From Cupriavidus sp. P-10 (GTDB lineage: Bacteria > Pseudomonadota > Gammaproteobacteria > Burkholderiales > Burkholderiaceae), in contig NZ_AP025171.1 of NCBI RefSeq assembly GCF_003402535.2, positions 2,728,001 to 2,792,000 on the forward strand: DNA of 64,000 bases. The letters are read 5' to 3'. Shown piece by piece: positions 61,035 to 64,000 of this stretch. The notes under the pieces were generated by a model. The model did not search any database. It was not told the DNA's origin and saw nothing but the letters and a program-made list of their open reading frames with translations. Numbering within the stretch: the stretch's first letter is position 1; each line of letters starts with the position of its first letter. Position numbers and translations under genes: made by a program.

Positions 61035-61076
61035 GGGTCGTGCGCGCACCCATGACTTTTGCCTAGCCGATTGAGT

Positions 61077-61106
61077 GCTCCCTCTCCCGCAAGCGGGAGA
61101 GGGAGC
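61077..61106. terminator. Bidirectional 13-bp hairpin (CTCCCTCTCCC type)
   Basis: GCTCCCTCTCCCG (61077-61089) pairs perfectly with 61094-61106. It lies between the converging carbonic anhydrase and TauE genes. This sequence type recurs as an intergenic repeat in beta-proteobacteria; that is from general knowledge. Confidence 0.7.
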
Positions 61107-61124
61107 AAACCAGTGCGACCACTG

Positions 61125-61880
61125 TCAGGAAAGCCCGCGCATCGCCAGCTCGCCGCCCAGCACCAGCAGCCCGCAGAAGAACAGCTTGCGGAAGCGCTCC
61201 GCACTGATGCGGTGGCGCAGCCATTGCCCGATGAACATCCCGCCCAGCGCAGGCACCAGCGCCAGCAACGAAGCCCCCAGCACCGGCGTGTGCAGCAACG
61301 ATCCGCCCAGCGCCAGGCTGACCGCCAGCGCAATGGTCGAAATCGTGAAGGACAGCCCCAGCGCCTGCACCAGGTTTTCCTTTTCGAGTCCCAGCCCCTG
61401 CAGGTAAGGCACAGCGGGAATCACGAACACGCCGGTCACCGCAGTGATCGCGCCAGTCACCAGGCCGACTACCGGCCCGAGCCAGGCCTCCGCTGCCGGC
61501 GGCACGTGCAACTTCACCGCTGCCAGTCCTACCACCGCATACAGGACCAGCGCCACGCCGAGCGCCGAGGTGGCATGGGTCGTCATCCCTGCCGGCACCA
61601 GCGCCGCGCACAGCCACGTGCCGGCGCAGATCGCCGCCAGCATCGGCCACAGCCGGAGTACCAGTTGCCCGAAGCGCGGACCGCTGAACAGCTGCACCAC
61701 ATTGGTCACCATCGACGGCGCCACCAGCAGCGCCGCGGCCTGCGCCGGCGGCATCACCAGCCCGAGCAGGCCCACCGCGACGGTGGGCAGGCCCAGCCCC
61801 ACCACGCCTTTGACAAAGCCGGCCAGCAGGAAGGTCAGGCCGATAAAGGCAGCTTGCGTGCCGATTGCTTCCATCGTCAT
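61125..61880 (-). CDS. TauE/SafE family membrane transporter
   Basis: Protein of 251 aa with about eight membrane segments and two glycine-rich homologous repeats (GLTFLLAGFVKGVVGLGLPT and LVTGAITAVTGVFVIPAVPY), as in the TauE/SafE family of sulfite/organic-anion exporters. AAGGAG precedes the first of two Met codons. It follows the ABM monooxygenase gene by 11 bases and the P450 gene lies upstream, so it may export their product. Substrate unknown. Unlike the paralogue at 53816, it is intact. Confidence 0.88.
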   Translation of the reverse strand: MTMEAIGTQAAFIGLTFLLAGFVKGVVGLGLPTVAVGLLGLVMPPAQAAALLVAPSMVTNVVQLFSGPRFGQLVLRLWPMLAAICAGTWLCAALVPAGMTTHATSALGVALVLYAVVGLAAVKLHVPPAAEAWLGPVVGLVTGAITAVTGVFVIPAVPYLQGLGLEKENLVQALGLSFTISTIALAVSLALGGSLLHTPVLGASLLALVPALGGMFIGQWLRHRISAERFRKLFFCGLLVLGGELAMRGLS

Positions 61881-61891
61881 CGCTGGCTCCT

Positions 61892-62248
61892 TCAGCCGGG
61901 CTTGCGGTCGTGCACCGCGCGGCTGTCGGCGGGCGCTTCGTCGCGCGCGTGCATGCCGTAGTCGCGCATCACCTGTGCCACGCGCAGCCGGTAGTCGGCG
62001 AACACGCCGCCGCGGCCGGCGGCCTGTGCCTCGCGGTGCGCCACGGTATTGCGCCACGCGATCACCGCGGCCTCGTCGCGGAAGAAGGACAGCGACAGCA
62101 TCTTGCCGGGGTTGGTCAGGCTCTGGAAACGTTCGACCGAGATAAAGCCGTCGATGGCCTCCAGCTCGGTGCGCAGCCTTGCCGCGATAGCGAGATAGGC
62201 ATCGCGGCGGCCCGGTGCGGGCTCGACTTCGAAGAGGACGGCGATCAT
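61892..62248 (-). CDS. Antibiotic biosynthesis monooxygenase (ABM) domain protein
   Basis: Protein of 118 aa with the ABM/YgiN ferredoxin-like fold: IAVLFEVEPAPGRRDAYLAI, LEAIDGFISVERFQSLTNPG, LSFFRDEAAVIAWRNTVAHR. It acts as a dimer; family members are cofactor-free monooxygenases or heme-degrading enzymes. GGAG precedes the ATG. It is 28 bases downstream of the P450 gene and 11 bases before the TauE gene, in one apparent operon. Confidence 0.88.
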   Translation of the reverse strand: MIAVLFEVEPAPGRRDAYLAIAARLRTELEAIDGFISVERFQSLTNPGKMLSLSFFRDEAAVIAWRNTVAHREAQAAGRGGVFADYRLRVAQVMRDYGMHARDEAPADSRAVHDRKPG

Positions 62249-62276
62249 GGGGGGCTCCGTATTTTGAATGGTGGAC

Positions 62277-63410
62277 TCAGCAGAAATGCGGGATGCGGGC
62301 GTTCAACGAGGGACGATAACGGAACGCGCGCGCCAGTGCGGCCGGGTCGGCGCCGCGTGCGAGTAGCGCTGTCACCGTGGCGGCGGCGAGCGCCTGCGCC
62401 AGCCTGTCGCCAGGGCAAGCGTGGCGGCCATGGCCAAAGGTCCATGCGCGGCCGCCTTCCGCCCTGCCACTGCGCGAAGCCGCGGCCAGCAGCACCAGCA
62501 CTGCGTCGCCGGCCTTGGCGTCGTGGCCGCACAGGTGTGCGTCGGCGGCGAGGAAGCGGCGCGTGTTCTGCACCGGCGGATCCGACACCGCCACCCGTGC
62601 AACCAATTCTTCCGGCGTGGTCCCGGCCGGCACCTTGCCGCGACCGAGATGCAGCAGTGTATTGCCTGCCAGCGCGGCGGTGGCTTCGCAGGCCTGCACC
62701 AGCAAGCCGATGGTGTTGGCGGCCACCGCCTGCGCATCGATGCCCGCAACCTGCGCGGCCTGGTGCAGCGACGGCAACGGGCCTGCTGCGGGCGCCGCGT
62801 CGGCGAGCCAGATACCAAGCCATTGCGCGGCGTCGGCGCCGGCTTGCACGGCGTTCGCATCGGCGAGCGGCGACTGTGCGGCGGCAAAGGCCGCCACATG
62901 GCCGGCCACTGCCGCGGCGGTGGCGCGATCCACGGCGACCGGCAGGCCGAGCAGGTCAGCCAGCGTCACCACCGGCAACACGAACAGGACGCCATTGATG
63001 CCTTCGGCGGACAATGCCCTGTCGGCGTCCATCAGCTCAGCCAGCGCAGCCGCCCGGTGCGCGGCTGCGGACGGATCGATGGCGGCCAGCAAGGGCATCA
63101 GCAACCCCTTCAACGGCGCGTGCGCAGCGCCGTCGTTCATGCGGATCAGCCGGCCGAACAGGTCCCCGGCGGGGGTGCCTGCCAGTGCGGGCGGCACCGG
63201 CTGCGCGGGCGGGCGTACGCGGCAATCGGGATGGGACAGCACCTCCGCGACTTCGCGCGCGCCGGCCGCAACCCACAGCCCGAGCCGCTGGTCGCGGAAG
63301 AACGGCCGGTGTGTCGCCAGTTCGCGGTAGTAGGGATAGGGATCGGGGTGCGTGACGGCGCTGATCGGGTCGATGGCATCGTCAGCGTCGGATACGGTGG
63401 CAGGCAGCAT
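62277..63410 (-). CDS. Cytochrome P450
   Basis: P450 of 377 aa. The heme-thiolate signature FGHGRHACPG is intact. The K-helix ExxR region reads PEELVARVAVSDPPVQNTRR, in which Glu and Arg are one residue further apart than usual, and the I-helix segment is QACEATAALAGN, not the common AGxET. The N-terminus (DPYPYYRELATHRPFFRD) is typical of soluble bacterial P450s, so electrons must come from a ferredoxin; a 2Fe-2S ferredoxin gene lies at 58191 but in another unit. Heads an operon with ABM and TauE genes. Confidence 0.9.
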   Translation of the reverse strand: MLPATVSDADDAIDPISAVTHPDPYPYYRELATHRPFFRDQRLGLWVAAGAREVAEVLSHPDCRVRPPAQPVPPALAGTPAGDLFGRLIRMNDGAAHAPLKGLLMPLLAAIDPSAAAHRAAALAELMDADRALSAEGINGVLFVLPVVTLADLLGLPVAVDRATAAAVAGHVAAFAAAQSPLADANAVQAGADAAQWLGIWLADAAPAAGPLPSLHQAAQVAGIDAQAVAANTIGLLVQACEATAALAGNTLLHLGRGKVPAGTTPEELVARVAVSDPPVQNTRRFLAADAHLCGHDAKAGDAVLVLLAAASRSGRAEGGRAWTFGHGRHACPGDRLAQALAAATVTALLARGADPAALARAFRYRPSLNARIPHFC

Positions 63411-63601
63411 GGCGGCACATGGGGGCTGGATGTGCTGCCAGTTTGCCGCGTGCGCGGGACAAACGCTTCACGGCGGCGTGAAAGATGGATTGCTGCGGGC
63501 GGTTCCCGGCCACCGGTCCCGCTTGCGCGCGAGCCCGGTGGCTTCCGCCTTTTCAGCCTTCTCCGCCTTTTCCACCTTTTCCACCTTTTGCAGAGCGTGC
63601 T

Positions 63602-64000
<399 letters not shown>

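Overview
The window is high-GC DNA from a beta-proteobacterium, most likely Cupriavidus or a close Burkholderiaceae relative. This is inferred from gene content and protein style: narXL, a fliC-flaG-fliDST plus fliEFGHIJK cluster, a PHB-depolymerase-type esterase, Ku/LigD end joining, and many alanine/lysine-rich stress proteins. No rRNA or tRNA gene, CRISPR array or insertion sequence was recognised.

Region 1 (1-2.8 kb) holds the nitrate sensor pair narX-narL. Region 2 (3-31 kb) reads as a stress, DNA-protection and signalling block. It has small membrane or basic stress proteins (DUF3309, DUF3008), two ParB-like paralogues, two paralogues of a glycine-zipper-type stress protein, three BON-domain proteins, a PRC-barrel protein, an H1-like basic protein and two SDR oxidoreductases. 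It also has topoisomerase IB, the end-joining proteins LigD and Ku, a Gln/Gly-rich disordered protein, and several two-component proteins: an NtrC-type regulator with a degenerate kinase, a receiver-less sigma54 activator, and two hybrid kinases. A direct-repeat motif (TGTAA-type half-sites about 19 bp apart) sits 130-181 bp upstream of several of these genes and may mark a regulon.

Region 3 (31-51 kb) starts with an MFS exporter and an MCP chemoreceptor that ends in a CheR/CheB tether. Next come an intergenic region with a well-formed small-RNA candidate, a divergent Hfq-like protein, and the flagellar cluster: fliC, flaG, fliD, fliS, fliT, a second FliK-like protein, an FlhB C-terminal-like protein, fliE on the opposite strand, then fliFGHIJK. 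Sigma28-type promoters can be read upstream of fliC and the MCP gene. Strong intrinsic terminators close fliC, the fliK-like/flhB-like pair and fliK.

Region 4 (50.7-64 kb) is mixed housekeeping and accessory sequence: a hicAB locus with a damaged hicA, alkB, a GFA-family protein, a cysteine synthase, a tauE/safE gene broken by an in-frame stop, a DUF938 methyltransferase and a Tat-lipoprotein PhoX-like protein. It continues with a YigZ/IMPACT protein, a 2Fe-2S ferredoxin, the PHB-depolymerase-like esterase, DUF3606, a periplasmic alpha-carbonic anhydrase, a P450 / ABM-monooxygenase / TauE operon and the 3' end of an RND efflux pump gene that enters from beyond the right edge.
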